A stretch of 42,055 nt of DNA from a bacterium (GTDB lineage Bacteria > Campylobacterota > Campylobacteria > Campylobacterales > Arcobacteraceae), in NCBI GenBank assembly GCA_018816105.1, contig JAHIWE010000018.1, positions 1 to 42,055 of the forward strand, read 5' to 3'. The notes under the pieces were generated by a model, which was not told the origin of the DNA, did no database searches, and saw only the letters and a list, made by a program, of their open reading frames with translations. How positions within the stretch are numbered: the first letter of the stretch is position 1; each line of letters begins with the position of its first letter. Below, piece by piece: positions 8,062 to 15,767 of this stretch. Both the position numbers and the translations under genes were made by a program.

Positions 8062-8538
8062 ATGGAATTATTAGAAAATGTAAGTAGTGATATATTAAAG
8101 CTAGTGTATGAATTAGAAAAATTATTAAAAAATATAGATAATAATACAATTTTTACAAAAAGAAATGCACAAAATAGAACAATAAAACAAATTGTAGGGC
8201 ATTTAATTGATTCAGCATCAAACAATACACATAGAACTATACATCTACAATATCGAAGAAGTCCATTAAACTTCCCTGATTATGCAAATTTTGGTGTCAA
8301 TGATAAATGGATAGCAATACAAGATTATGATAACTATAATTGGGAAGATTTAGTGCAGTTAATGAAATATACAAATATTCATATTACAAATGTAATTAAA
8401 AATATTAATACATCAAAATTACAAAATAAATGGATAAGTGCATTATTTACTTCCTATACATTAGAAGAGATGATAATTGATTATCCAGTACATTTTAGAA
8501 TACATTTAGATGAAATAAAAGAATTACTAGCACAATAA
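8062..8538 (+). CDS. DinB/YfiT-superfamily four-helix protein
   Basis: A 158-residue protein of the DinB/YfiT fold, a four-helix bundle often binding a divalent metal and found in thiol-dependent transferases. It is unrelated to the polymerase called DinB. The metal-ligand triad is visible as His47 (IVGHLIDSA), His144 and His148 (YPVHFRIHLDE). The ATG at 8062 is chosen because GAAAGGGG at 8049-8056 is correctly spaced from it, whereas the in-frame ATG at 8047 has no such site. It precedes the molybdopterin oxidoreductase by 11 bases, so the two are probably co-transcribed. Substrate unknown. Confidence 0.78.
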   Translation: MELLENVSSDILKLVYELEKLLKNIDNNTIFTKRNAQNRTIKQIVGHLIDSASNNTHRTIHLQYRRSPLNFPDYANFGVNDKWIAIQDYDNYNWEDLVQLMKYTNIHITNVIKNINTSKLQNKWISALFTSYTLEEMIIDYPVHFRIHLDEIKELLAQ

Positions 8539-8549
8539 AGGAAGCTAAT

Positions 8550-10130
8550 ATGAAATTAACAGCATGTCCAATGGATTGTTTTGATGCTTGTGAAGTTGTT
8601 TACAAAGATGGTATTTGTAGACCAAATAACGACTACATTACAAATAAAAAGCTTTGTAAAAAATTTGCATATCTTATACAAGAAAAGAATATTATTGATA
8701 AAAATTTAAATGAAACGTTAAAAAAAGTTGTAGCTAAATTAAAAGAACCTAATCAAAAAGTTCTTTATTATAAAGGTACTGGTAATATGGGTGTTCTTCA
8801 AAAAGTACCAATGAACTTTTTTGAAAAGATTGGTGCTACCTTTGCTGTTGGAAGTATTTGTGATGCTTCTGGTGAAGCGGGTATTGAAATGGGTAGAAAG
8901 TATAATGTAAACCCAAGTATAAAAGAACTTCAAAGTAGTGAGGTGATTTTGGTTTGGGGAAGAAATCTTACACAAACATCAGCTCATATTTATAAATTAA
9001 TTAAAGATAAAATATTTATCACTATTGATCCTGTATCAACACCAATAGCTAAAAAATCTGAAGTTTTTTTACAAATACCTCCAAAGGGAGATTATCTTTT
9101 AGCAAAATTATTACAAAAAGCCTTGGATAATGAAAATATTGATATAGATGATTTAAAAAAACTTAATATCACTCAAGAACAATTCGCACAAACAATAGAA
9201 CTATTAACAAGTAAAAAAGTATCGGTAATGCTTGGTGTTGGAGCTCAAAAGTATAAAGAGGGTGCAGTTATATTTCATGAAATAGATAAGGTATGTAATA
9301 AACTAAATCTTTTTGATGGGAAAAATAAAGGTGTTTGGTATTTAGGAAATAGTGCATATCCATATGAGAATAAAATACCTGTAAATCCTACTAAAACTTG
9401 CAGTTATGCAGATATTAAATTTGATGATTATGATGTAGTATTTATACAAGGAGCAAACCCTGCAATATCTGCACCAAATAGTAAATATATAATAGAGTCA
9501 TTAAAAAACAGTTTTGTGATATTTATGGGTACAACTGCAAATGAGACTTCAAAATATGCAGATATAATCATTCCTGCAAAAACTTTTTTACAAAAAAAAG
9601 ATGTAAGACTTAGTTATGGACATGATGAAGTTACATTTTGTGAAGTGTGTGAAGAAAATGATTATACTATAAGTGAATATGAACTTACATCGTATTTGTT
9701 TAATGAGTTTGCTTTTGATGGGCTTCTTAGTGAAAATGAATATATTAATTGTTTTAAAACAAAAATAAATGATAATCCAGAAATAAAATTTATTGAACAA
9801 AATACAAGAAATGTAGAACTACTAAATTTAAAAGAGAATGAATATTATCTTCTAACATCAAAACATACAGATACTTTGAACTCACAATTCAAATATGATG
9901 AGTATGCTTATGTTCATCCAAGTAAAGGATTTATCGATAATCAAATAGTAACAATCTCATCTAAAGTAGATACGATACAAATCAAAGTTAAAAACGATGA
10001 GAGAATATATAAAAACTCTATATTAATCTATGCAGGAAATAAACAAGTAAATAGACTCACATCAAATGAACTAAGTGATTGTGGTACAAATGCAACTTTT
10101 CAAGATATAAAATTAACTATAATAGGGTAA
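8550..10130 (+). CDS. Compact molybdopterin-dependent oxidoreductase
   Basis: A 526-residue member of the DMSO reductase/formate dehydrogenase superfamily. The N-terminal [4Fe-4S] motif is Cys6-x3-Cys10-x3-Cys14 (CPMDCFDAC), with the fourth ligand probably Cys36 (or Cys23). Superfamily landmarks follow: VLYYKGTGNMG, GSICDASGEAG, VILVWGRNLTQTSAH, TIDPVSTPIAKKS, VVFIQGANPAISAPN and FIMGTTANETSKYADIIIPA-like spacing. A small C-terminal cofactor-binding domain starts near residue 425 and ends NRLTSNELSDCGTNATFQD. It is shorter than typical 700-1000-residue members and has no Tat signal, so it should be cytoplasmic. The substrate and the metal-ligating residue cannot be named. The nearby tungstate cassette makes W versus Mo an open question. 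Confidence 0.8.
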   Translation: MKLTACPMDCFDACEVVYKDGICRPNNDYITNKKLCKKFAYLIQEKNIIDKNLNETLKKVVAKLKEPNQKVLYYKGTGNMGVLQKVPMNFFEKIGATFAVGSICDASGEAGIEMGRKYNVNPSIKELQSSEVILVWGRNLTQTSAHIYKLIKDKIFITIDPVSTPIAKKSEVFLQIPPKGDYLLAKLLQKALDNENIDIDDLKKLNITQEQFAQTIELLTSKKVSVMLGVGAQKYKEGAVIFHEIDKVCNKLNLFDGKNKGVWYLGNSAYPYENKIPVNPTKTCSYADIKFDDYDVVFIQGANPAISAPNSKYIIESLKNSFVIFMGTTANETSKYADIIIPAKTFLQKKDVRLSYGHDEVTFCEVCEENDYTISEYELTSYLFNEFAFDGLLSENEYINCFKTKINDNPEIKFIEQNTRNVELLNLKENEYYLLTSKHTDTLNSQFKYDEYAYVHPSKGFIDNQIVTISSKVDTIQIKVKNDERIYKNSILIYAGNKQVNRLTSNELSDCGTNATFQDIKLTIIG

Positions 10131-10186
10131 GTTTAAAAAGGAAAATAAAATATAAAATTTGGAGTTTGATTGGATAAAAGAATTAT

Positions 10187-10217
10187 AATAAAAAAGAGAG
10201 AACAACTCTTTTTTATT
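10187..10217. terminator. Bidirectional Rho-independent terminator
   Basis: A perfect 12-bp stem (AATAAAAAAGAG / CTCTTTTTTATT) with a 7-base loop lies between the oxidoreductase gene and the convergent regulator gene. Runs of T follow in both directions. Confidence 0.85.
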
Positions 10218-10219
10218 AA

Positions 10220-10867
10220 TTAATTTTTAATTTTTTTAATGTATCTATAAATTGAAGGCTCTGACATTTGTAGTTTATTAGCAACTTCTTGTACTGAACC
10301 TCTTATATTAAAAATACCACAGTCATTTAAGGCAGCTATTACATCGGTTTTTTCTTCGGTTGTCATTCTATTTGGTTCTATATCAAATTCATTTATTATG
10401 GCATCAATTTTATTAAGTGTTAATTCTTGAGGATCAGAATTTAGATTTTCTTTTATATTGTTTATTGATAAAGTTTTATCATCAACATAGTTTGGAAGAA
10501 GAGATGTTAAAAATGATAATGACTTTTTAACTTCATAATAATCAGAATTTAAACACAAAGCTCCAACAATTTTATTTGAATTATCTCTAATAAAATATGT
10601 AGAAGAGTATAAAAGTCTTCCTTCTATTGTTTTTGAGTTATATTTAGATATAAATTGTTTATTACCTTTTGATTCAGTTGCCATAAACTCTAAAACTAAA
10701 TCTGTAATTGGATCTCCAATTTTTCTATTACTAATATGACCATTTATTATATGAACAATAGATCTTTTGTAATCTGTTAGATCATGCAATAAAATTTCAG
10801 TGTTACTTCCTAGAACTTCACCTAAGAAGTCAGCAATAGAAATAAATTTTTTAACATATTGATTCAA
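10220..10867 (-). CDS. YheO/DauR-type transcriptional regulator of the alanine genes
   Basis: A 215-residue regulator. Residues 1-120 resemble the YheO-like PAS sensor domain (FISIADFLGEVLGSNTEILLHDL, then GDPITDLVLEFM and GRLLYSSTYFIRDNSNKIVGALCLN). Residues 165-213 form the HTH_22-type DNA-binding domain with the recognition region SVQEVANKLQMSEPSIYRYIKKI. DauR of this family represses D-arginine catabolism. The start codon is TTG, supported by AAGGA seven bases upstream and by a consensus promoter. It is divergent from ridA-dadA, so control of D-amino-acid catabolism, probably in response to D-alanine or a related ligand, is a strong inference. The effector is unknown. Confidence 0.82.
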   Translation of the reverse strand: MNQYVKKFISIADFLGEVLGSNTEILLHDLTDYKRSIVHIINGHISNRKIGDPITDLVLEFMATESKGNKQFISKYNSKTIEGRLLYSSTYFIRDNSNKIVGALCLNSDYYEVKKSLSFLTSLLPNYVDDKTLSINNIKENLNSDPQELTLNKIDAIINEFDIEPNRMTTEEKTDVIAALNDCGIFNIRGSVQEVANKLQMSEPSIYRYIKKIKN

Positions 10868-10898
10868 AAAAAAATCCTTAATAAATTATATGACTTTA

Positions 10899-10927
10899 AT
10901 TATAAGTAAATAAGATTAAATTGTCAA
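10899..10927 (-). promoter_or_regulatory. Sigma-70 promoter of the DauR-like regulator
   Basis: On the minus strand TTGACA (10922-10927) and TATAAT (10899-10904) are separated by exactly 17 bases, a full consensus promoter. Transcription should start near 10892, giving a leader of about 25 bases with AAGGA before the TTG start. Confidence 0.8.
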
Positions 10928-10934
10928 TTAATAA

Positions 10935-10966
10935 TAATAAATTTTTATTGTAATAAGAATTTATTA
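10935..10966. promoter_or_regulatory. 32-bp near-perfect palindrome in the divergent control region
   Basis: Two 15-base arms (left TAATAAATTTTTATT, right AATAAGAATTTATTA) around GT differ from perfect symmetry at one position. The element lies between the divergent promoters of the regulator and ridA, just upstream of both -35 boxes. It is a plausible binding site for the DauR-like regulator, or a hairpin; its AT richness lowers certainty. Confidence 0.5.
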
Positions 10967-10967
10967 A

Positions 10968-11040
10968 TTTGTGATAAAAACTATTTACAATGATAAAAAT
11001 TTATTATATACTACTTTTAATGAAAAAAAATTATCACAAA
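10968..11040. promoter_or_regulatory. Widely spaced inverted repeat TTTGTGATAA / TTATCACAAA flanking the ridA promoter
   Basis: A perfect 10-bp inverted repeat occupies 10968-10977 and 11031-11040, with 53 bases between arms that contain the entire ridA promoter. The half-sites resemble CRP-like TGTGA. A further TGATAAAAA copy lies at 10991-10999, directly repeating 10973-10981 in part. Paired operators that loop across the promoter are possible (inference). Confidence 0.45.
10984..11012 (+). promoter_or_regulatory. Sigma-70 promoter of ridA-dadA
   Basis: TTTACA (10984-10989) and TATACT (11007-11012) are separated by 17 bases. Transcription should start near 11019, about 35 bases before the ridA ATG, and a TAAGGA ribosome-binding site follows. 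Confidence 0.75.
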
Positions 11041-11053
11041 TAAGGACTTAATA

Positions 11054-11428
11054 ATGAAAGCAGTTAATTCAACAAAAGCACCAAGTGCAATCGGACCATA
11101 TTCACAAGCAGTACAAAAAGATGGGTTTACATTTGTATCAGGGCAATTACCAATAGATGAAACAACGGGAGAATTTGCAGGAGCAGATATTTCATCTCAA
11201 ACAAAACAATCTTTAGAAAATACAAAATATATTTTAGAAGAAGCTGGTTTAGAAATGAAAGATATTATTAAAACTACAATTTTATTAAAAAATATAGAAG
11301 ATTTTGCAGTTGTTAATGAAATTTATGGACAGTATTTTTCTGCACCATTTCCAGCACGTGCTACATATGAAGTATCTAGACTACCAAAAGATGCACTAAT
11401 TGAAATAGAATCAATTGCAAAAAAATAG
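11054..11428 (+). CDS. ridA: Enamine/imine deaminase RidA
   Basis: A 124-residue YjgF/RidA protein that hydrolyses reactive 2-aminoacrylate and related imines, releasing ammonia. Family motifs are [11 protein letters not shown] near the N-terminus, FVSGQLPID, and [21 protein letters not shown], which holds the conserved catalytic arginine. It is the first gene of the D-alanine operon, placed to remove the imine made by DadA or by PLP enzymes. AAGGA lies seven bases before the ATG. Confidence 0.92.
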   Translation: MKAVNSTKAPSAIGPYSQAVQKDGFTFVSGQLPIDETTGEFAGADISSQTKQSLENTKYILEEAGLEMKDIIKTTILLKNIEDFAVVNEIYGQYFSAPFPARATYEVSRLPKDALIEIESIAKK

Positions 11429-11469
11429 TATATAAAAATAAAATTATAATATAAGTGGAGAACATAAAA

Positions 11470-12708
11470 ATGAAAAAAGATATCGTAGTTATAGGTGGTG
11501 GTTGTATTGGTCTTATGACGGCTTATTGCTTACTTAAGAGTGGAAGAGATGTTACTGTTATTGAAAAAGGAAATATAACAGATGGTACTTCTTTTGGAAA
11601 TGCAGGATTATTATCTGCATTTAAAAAAGCTCCATTAAGTGCGCCTGGAGCTATTTTTGATACTTTAAAACTAATGTTAAAGGGTGAATCCCCAGCTAGT
11701 GTTCATCCTACTTTTGATTTACATTTATATAAATGGCTTTTAAAATTTGCTGCAAGTACAACAGAGGCTAGACTAAAAAGAACTTTAGCTTTATTTGAAA
11801 GATATGGAAGAATTAGTTTAGATATGTATGAAACAATGGTAAAAGAAGATGGAATGGATTTTCATTTTTGTAAAGATGGTCTTTTAATGATTTATACAGA
11901 ACAAAAAACTTTTGATATAAAAGCAGCTCATTGTAATAATCCAGATGCTTATGAAATTCTTTCAAAAGAAAGAACAAAAGAGTATATGCCTATATTAAAT
12001 GAAAAAGTTATTGGTTCAATTCTTTTAAAAGAGAATGGTCATATAGACCCAGGTGAATTTATGATTGAGTTGAAAAAATACCTAGAAGGAAAAGGTGTTG
12101 AGTTTTTATTAAACGAAGAAGTTACAAAATTAGAGTTTGAAGGTTCTAAAGTTTCTAAAATAAGAACATCAAAAGGTGTATATGAAGCTGAAACTTTTGT
12201 TTTATCTACAGGAGCTAATGATACCCTAGCAAAACAAGCTAAAAATAGATTTTTAATGACACCTGCAAAAGGTTATAGTATTACATTTAAAATGGATGAT
12301 ACTTTAAAACCTAAAACTTCATCTTTATTTGCAGATTTATTTATTGCAATGACTCCACGAAGAAATACAGTAAGAATGACTTCAAAACTAGAATTAGGAA
12401 CAACAAATCCTGATGTTGTTAGAAAACAAATTGATAGTATTAATAAAAATCTTTCTTTATATACAAATGATTTTGTTAAAAAAGATATTGTTGAATGGTC
12501 AGGGTTTAGACCATTAACACCAAATGATATGCCAATTCTTGGATATGATGAAAATTATAATAATCTAGTTCACGCTACTGGACTTGGATGGTTGGGAATC
12601 ACTTTTGCTCCTGCTATTGGAAAAATCATTAATGATGTAATTACTATTGATAAAAAGAATAATACTAATGCAGATGTTTTATTATTTTCTGCATTTTACC
12701 AAGGATAA
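11470..12708 (+). CDS. dadA: D-amino-acid dehydrogenase (DadA type)
   Basis: An FAD-dependent DAO-fold dehydrogenase of 412 residues. It should oxidise D-alanine and other D-amino acids to keto acids plus ammonia, feeding electrons to the respiratory chain at the inner membrane. The N-terminal dinucleotide motif VVIGGGCIGLMTAYCL spans about 6-21 and is followed by VIEKG and the DGTSFGNAGLLS segment. The C-terminus has WSGFRPLTPNDMPILG and TGLGWLGITFAPA. The ATG at 11470 is chosen over the in-frame GTG at 11455 because GTGGAGA acts as the ribosome-binding site for it. It follows ridA and ends at a terminator. Exact substrate range is unknown. Confidence 0.88.
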   Translation: MKKDIVVIGGGCIGLMTAYCLLKSGRDVTVIEKGNITDGTSFGNAGLLSAFKKAPLSAPGAIFDTLKLMLKGESPASVHPTFDLHLYKWLLKFAASTTEARLKRTLALFERYGRISLDMYETMVKEDGMDFHFCKDGLLMIYTEQKTFDIKAAHCNNPDAYEILSKERTKEYMPILNEKVIGSILLKENGHIDPGEFMIELKKYLEGKGVEFLLNEEVTKLEFEGSKVSKIRTSKGVYEAETFVLSTGANDTLAKQAKNRFLMTPAKGYSITFKMDDTLKPKTSSLFADLFIAMTPRRNTVRMTSKLELGTTNPDVVRKQIDSINKNLSLYTNDFVKKDIVEWSGFRPLTPNDMPILGYDENYNNLVHATGLGWLGITFAPAIGKIINDVITIDKKNNTNADVLLFSAFYQG

Positions 12709-12712
12709 ATTA

Positions 12713-12738
12713 TAAAGAAAGAGTATTCTCTTTCTTTA
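12713..12738 (+). terminator. Terminator-like hairpin after dadA
   Basis: A perfect 11-bp stem (TAAAGAAAGAG / CTCTTTCTTTA) with TATT loop starts five bases after the dadA stop. The following T tract is short, so termination may be partial. Confidence 0.7.
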
Positions 12739-12747
12739 TTTAAAAAA

Positions 12748-12790
12748 GTTTAATTACTAAATTAATTAATGATTAATATAGTAATTAAAC
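12748..12790. promoter_or_regulatory. 43-bp inverted repeat upstream of the symporter gene
   Basis: GTTTAATTACTA (12748-12759) and TAGTAATTAAAC (12779-12790) are perfect complements around a 19-base AT-rich spacer. A weaker pair, GTAATAT (12808-12814) and ATATTAC (12828-12834), follows before the ribosome-binding site. It may be an operator or leader hairpin for the symporter. Confidence 0.4.
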
Positions 12791-12862
12791 ATTGTTTAGT
12801 TAGCTACGTAATATAAATAATAATTTAATATTACAATATATTATAAATAAGAGGAGAGACTT

Positions 12863-14374
12863 ATGAAAATATTTAAAAGTATGCTGTTTTATATAGCAAT
12901 GTTATGTATTCCAACTATTGGTTTTGCAGAAGAGATTATTGGAATTGATCAAAAAATAGATCAATTTTTTAGTACTTACTTAGGATGGTTTGCAAATGCC
13001 ATTTTTTATGGTGTTAAAATAGAAGATGGGGTAACCTTCCCATTAATTGTTGCTTGGCTATTTGTTGCTGCTATTGTTTTTACTTTTTATTTTGGTTTTG
13101 TTCAATTTAGGAAATTTAGATTATCTTTAGATATTGTATCTGGTAAATATACAGACCCAAATGCTAAAGAAGCAGGTGAAGTTTCTCACTTTCAAGCTCT
13201 TACAACTGCCTTATCTGGAACTGTTGGTCTTGGAAATATTGCAGGAGTTGGTGTTGCTTTAGCAATTGGTGGACCAGGAGCTACTTTTTGGATGATTGTT
13301 TGTGGATTATTTGGAATGGCATCAAAGTTTACTGAATGTACATTAGGTGTAAAATACAGAAATGAAAATGCTGATGGTACAGTATCTGGTGGTCCAATGT
13401 ACTACTTATCAAAAGCATTTAAAGAAAAAGGTCATGTGAAAATTGGTAAATTCTTAGCAGTTGGTTTTGCAATTATGACAATATTTTCAACATTTGGTGC
13501 TGGAAATATGTTTCAAGGAAATCAAGCTAATGCGATGATTGTACAAACCTTTGGAATAGCTCCTGGTTATGGTTGGGTTACAGGTATTATCTTGGCTTTA
13601 TTAGTTGCCTCTGTTATTATTGGTGGTATGCCATCAATTGGATCAGTTACTTCAAAATTAGTTCCATTTATGGCTATATTATATATTGGAATGTCACTTA
13701 TTGTATTAATTTATCATTATGATCAAATAGGAAGTGCAATAGAGCAAATATTTGTTGGAGCATTTACCGGGGCTGGTGTTGCTGGTGGTTTTATTGGAGC
13801 GTTAATCCAAGGTCTTAAAAGAGCAACTTTTTCAAATGAAGCAGGTGTTGGAACTTCAGCTATTGCACATGCTGCGGTGAAAACAAAAGAACCTATAACA
13901 GAAGGTTTTGTTTCATTACTTGAACCATTTATTGATACGGTTATAATATGTACAATGACAGCTTTAGTTATTACAATTTCAGGAATGAATACAGGAGAGT
14001 TAAGTGGAGTTAATTTAACATCAGCTGCTTTTACTGAAACATCATTTATATTTGAATATATTTTAGCGATGACCGTAGTTATGTTTGCATTTTCAACAAT
14101 GGTATCATATTCATATTATGGCTTAAAAGCATGGACTTATCTTTTTGGTGAAAGTAAAACTAATGAAATTGTTTACAAAACTATATTTTGTTTATTTGTA
14201 ATTGTTGGTACAAGTATTAGTTTTAGTGCTGCCATAGATTTCTCTGATGCAGCAATGTTTTCAATGTCTATATTTAATATTATAGGACTGTATTATTTAA
14301 TGCCTATTGTTAAAAAAGAGTTAAATTCTTTTATTGCAAGAGTTGATTCTGGAGAAATAAAAAGATATAAATAG
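12863..14374 (+). CDS. Sodium:alanine symporter, AGCS family
   Basis: A 503-residue inner-membrane Na+- or H+-coupled amino acid carrier. The family signature is visible at about 107-130 (SHFQALTTALSGTVGLGNIAGV), followed by GGPGATFWMIV, KFTECTLGVKYR and FSNEAGVGTSAIAHAA. About ten hydrophobic segments are present. The first 23 residues look like a signal sequence (to GFAEE), as in several AGCS members. GAGGAGA precedes the ATG. Its position between dadA and an alanine racemase makes alanine the likely cargo; glycine or D-alanine transport is also possible. Confidence 0.9.
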   Translation: MKIFKSMLFYIAMLCIPTIGFAEEIIGIDQKIDQFFSTYLGWFANAIFYGVKIEDGVTFPLIVAWLFVAAIVFTFYFGFVQFRKFRLSLDIVSGKYTDPNAKEAGEVSHFQALTTALSGTVGLGNIAGVGVALAIGGPGATFWMIVCGLFGMASKFTECTLGVKYRNENADGTVSGGPMYYLSKAFKEKGHVKIGKFLAVGFAIMTIFSTFGAGNMFQGNQANAMIVQTFGIAPGYGWVTGIILALLVASVIIGGMPSIGSVTSKLVPFMAILYIGMSLIVLIYHYDQIGSAIEQIFVGAFTGAGVAGGFIGALIQGLKRATFSNEAGVGTSAIAHAAVKTKEPITEGFVSLLEPFIDTVIICTMTALVITISGMNTGELSGVNLTSAAFTETSFIFEYILAMTVVMFAFSTMVSYSYYGLKAWTYLFGESKTNEIVYKTIFCLFVIVGTSISFSAAIDFSDAAMFSMSIFNIIGLYYLMPIVKKELNSFIARVDSGEIKRYK

Positions 14375-14392
14375 ACATTTCAAATAAATTAA

Positions 14393-14427
14393 ATCAAAAG
14401 AGGGAGTTTAATACATCTTCTTTTGAT
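14393..14427 (+). terminator. Hairpin after the symporter gene
   Basis: ATCAAAAGA and TCTTTTGAT form a 9-bp stem around a 17-base loop, 19 bases after the symporter stop. There is no good U tract. It is immediately followed by a much longer inverted repeat. Confidence 0.4.
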
Positions 14428-14431
14428 CAAT

Positions 14432-14492
14432 TTATTCTTATAGAAGTAATAAAAAGTTTTAGTGCTTCTTTTTATTACTTCTATAAGAATAA
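14432..14492. repeat. 25-bp perfect inverted repeat between symporter and racemase genes
   Basis: The arms at 14432-14456 and 14468-14492 are perfectly complementary over 25 bases, with an 11-base loop. The inner left arm ends AATAAAAAG and the right arm begins CTTTTTATT, so T runs occur inside the stem rather than after it. It is longer than any other hairpin noticed in this window. It could be a strong terminator, an RNA-processing site or a small palindromic mobile remnant. It ends nine bases before the alr -10 box. Confidence 0.75.
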
Positions 14493-14500
14493 TGATTTAG

Positions 14501-14506
14501 TATAAT
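14501..14506 (+). promoter_or_regulatory. -10 box of the alanine racemase gene
   Basis: TATAAT lies 20 bases before the GTG start, with no recognisable -35, as is common in Campylobacterota. AGGAGA at 14515-14520 then gives six-base spacing to the GTG. Confidence 0.55.
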
Positions 14507-14526
14507 ATATGAATAGGAGAAGATAA

Positions 14527-15729
14527 GTGAAATTATCAAGAGCAGTTTGGGCTGAAATTAATTTAGATAATTTAGCTCATAATATGAGAGAAACAAGACG
14601 AGTAACAAATAAAAATAGTAAAATTACTGCTGTAATTAAAGCTGATGGTTATGGTCATGGGGCTGTTTGTATCGGAAAAACATTACTTGAAAATGGTGCT
14701 GATAGATTTGCAGTTGCCACATTAAGCGAAGCAATACAATTAAGAGCTTTTTTCCCTGATGTTGAAATTATGGTTTTAGGATATACTCCTGAAAACCTAG
14801 CTATTGAGCTTATTAAAAACAATATAATACAAACAATTTATACTTTAGAACAAGCTAGTGAATTTTCTAAAATTGCTATTGAATTAAATCAAAAATTAAC
14901 TATACATATCAAACTAGATACTGGAATGAATCGTTTGGGAATGTTGTGTTGTGATGAAACAATTGATTCTATATTGAAAATGAGTAAACTTGAGGGCTTA
15001 TTTATAGAAGGTATATTTACTCACTTTGCAATGGCTGATGAAATAAATAAAGAGTTTACAAGACAGCAAGTTGAAAAATATAATTATATTGTAAATACAT
15101 TAGAAAAAAGAGCTTTAAATATTCCTATAAAACATGTATCAAACAGTGCTGCTATTATTGATATGCCAGAATATAATTTTGATATGGTTCGTGCTGGTAT
15201 TATGTTATATGGTTTATATCCTTCTTCATATGTGAATCATAATGCTGTTAATTTAAAAGAAGTGATGTGTCTAAAAGCAAAAGTTTCTCAAGTTAAAGAA
15301 ATACAAGCAGGTTGTGGTGTTAGTTATGGTTTAAAATACAAAACCGAAAAGAAATCACAAATAGCAACTCTTCCTATTGGTTACGCAGATGGTTTTACAC
15401 GTATGCTAACAGGAAAAGCTAAAGTTATGATAAATGGTTCAAAAGTTCCTATAATTGGAAATATCTGTATGGATCAATGTATTATAGAAGTAAGTAACCT
15501 TGATGTTAATATTGGTGATGAGGTTGTTTTATTTGGAGGAAATGATAGTGATGGAATTTCTATAGATAGTGTTGCTAATTTATTAAATACAATCAATTAT
15601 GAAGTTGTATGTATGGTAGATAAAAGAGTTCCTAGAGTGTATATTAAAAATAATGAAGAAATTTCTATCAAAGATTATGTATTAATTTTAAGTAATAAAA
15701 GCGAAAATATTAATATTTCTATATTTTAA
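14527..15729 (+). CDS. alr: Alanine racemase
   Basis: A PLP-dependent fold-type III racemase of 400 residues interconverting L- and D-alanine. The PLP lysine is Lys38 in AVIKADGYGHG. The catalytic tyrosine is probably Tyr267 in GVSYGLKY. The C-terminal domain carries LPIGYADGFTRML, GNICMDQ and CMVDKRVPRVY. About 28 extra residues follow RVPRVY compared with usual family length. The start is GTG, supported by AGGAGA. In this context it should supply D-alanine to DadA for catabolism, although a cell-wall role is also possible. A broader-specificity racemase cannot be excluded. Confidence 0.9.
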   Translation: MKLSRAVWAEINLDNLAHNMRETRRVTNKNSKITAVIKADGYGHGAVCIGKTLLENGADRFAVATLSEAIQLRAFFPDVEIMVLGYTPENLAIELIKNNIIQTIYTLEQASEFSKIAIELNQKLTIHIKLDTGMNRLGMLCCDETIDSILKMSKLEGLFIEGIFTHFAMADEINKEFTRQQVEKYNYIVNTLEKRALNIPIKHVSNSAAIIDMPEYNFDMVRAGIMLYGLYPSSYVNHNAVNLKEVMCLKAKVSQVKEIQAGCGVSYGLKYKTEKKSQIATLPIGYADGFTRMLTGKAKVMINGSKVPIIGNICMDQCIIEVSNLDVNIGDEVVLFGGNDSDGISIDSVANLLNTINYEVVCMVDKRVPRVYIKNNEEISIKDYVLILSNKSENINISIF

Positions 15730-15767
15730 TTTATAATACAATTAATAAAAAAATTTAAAGGAAAACT

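Noticed and set aside
8739-8975. Minus-strand open frames opposite the oxidoreductase, PDH and chemoreceptor genes
   Set aside because: They lie fully inside strongly supported genes, have unlike amino acid composition and no translation signals.
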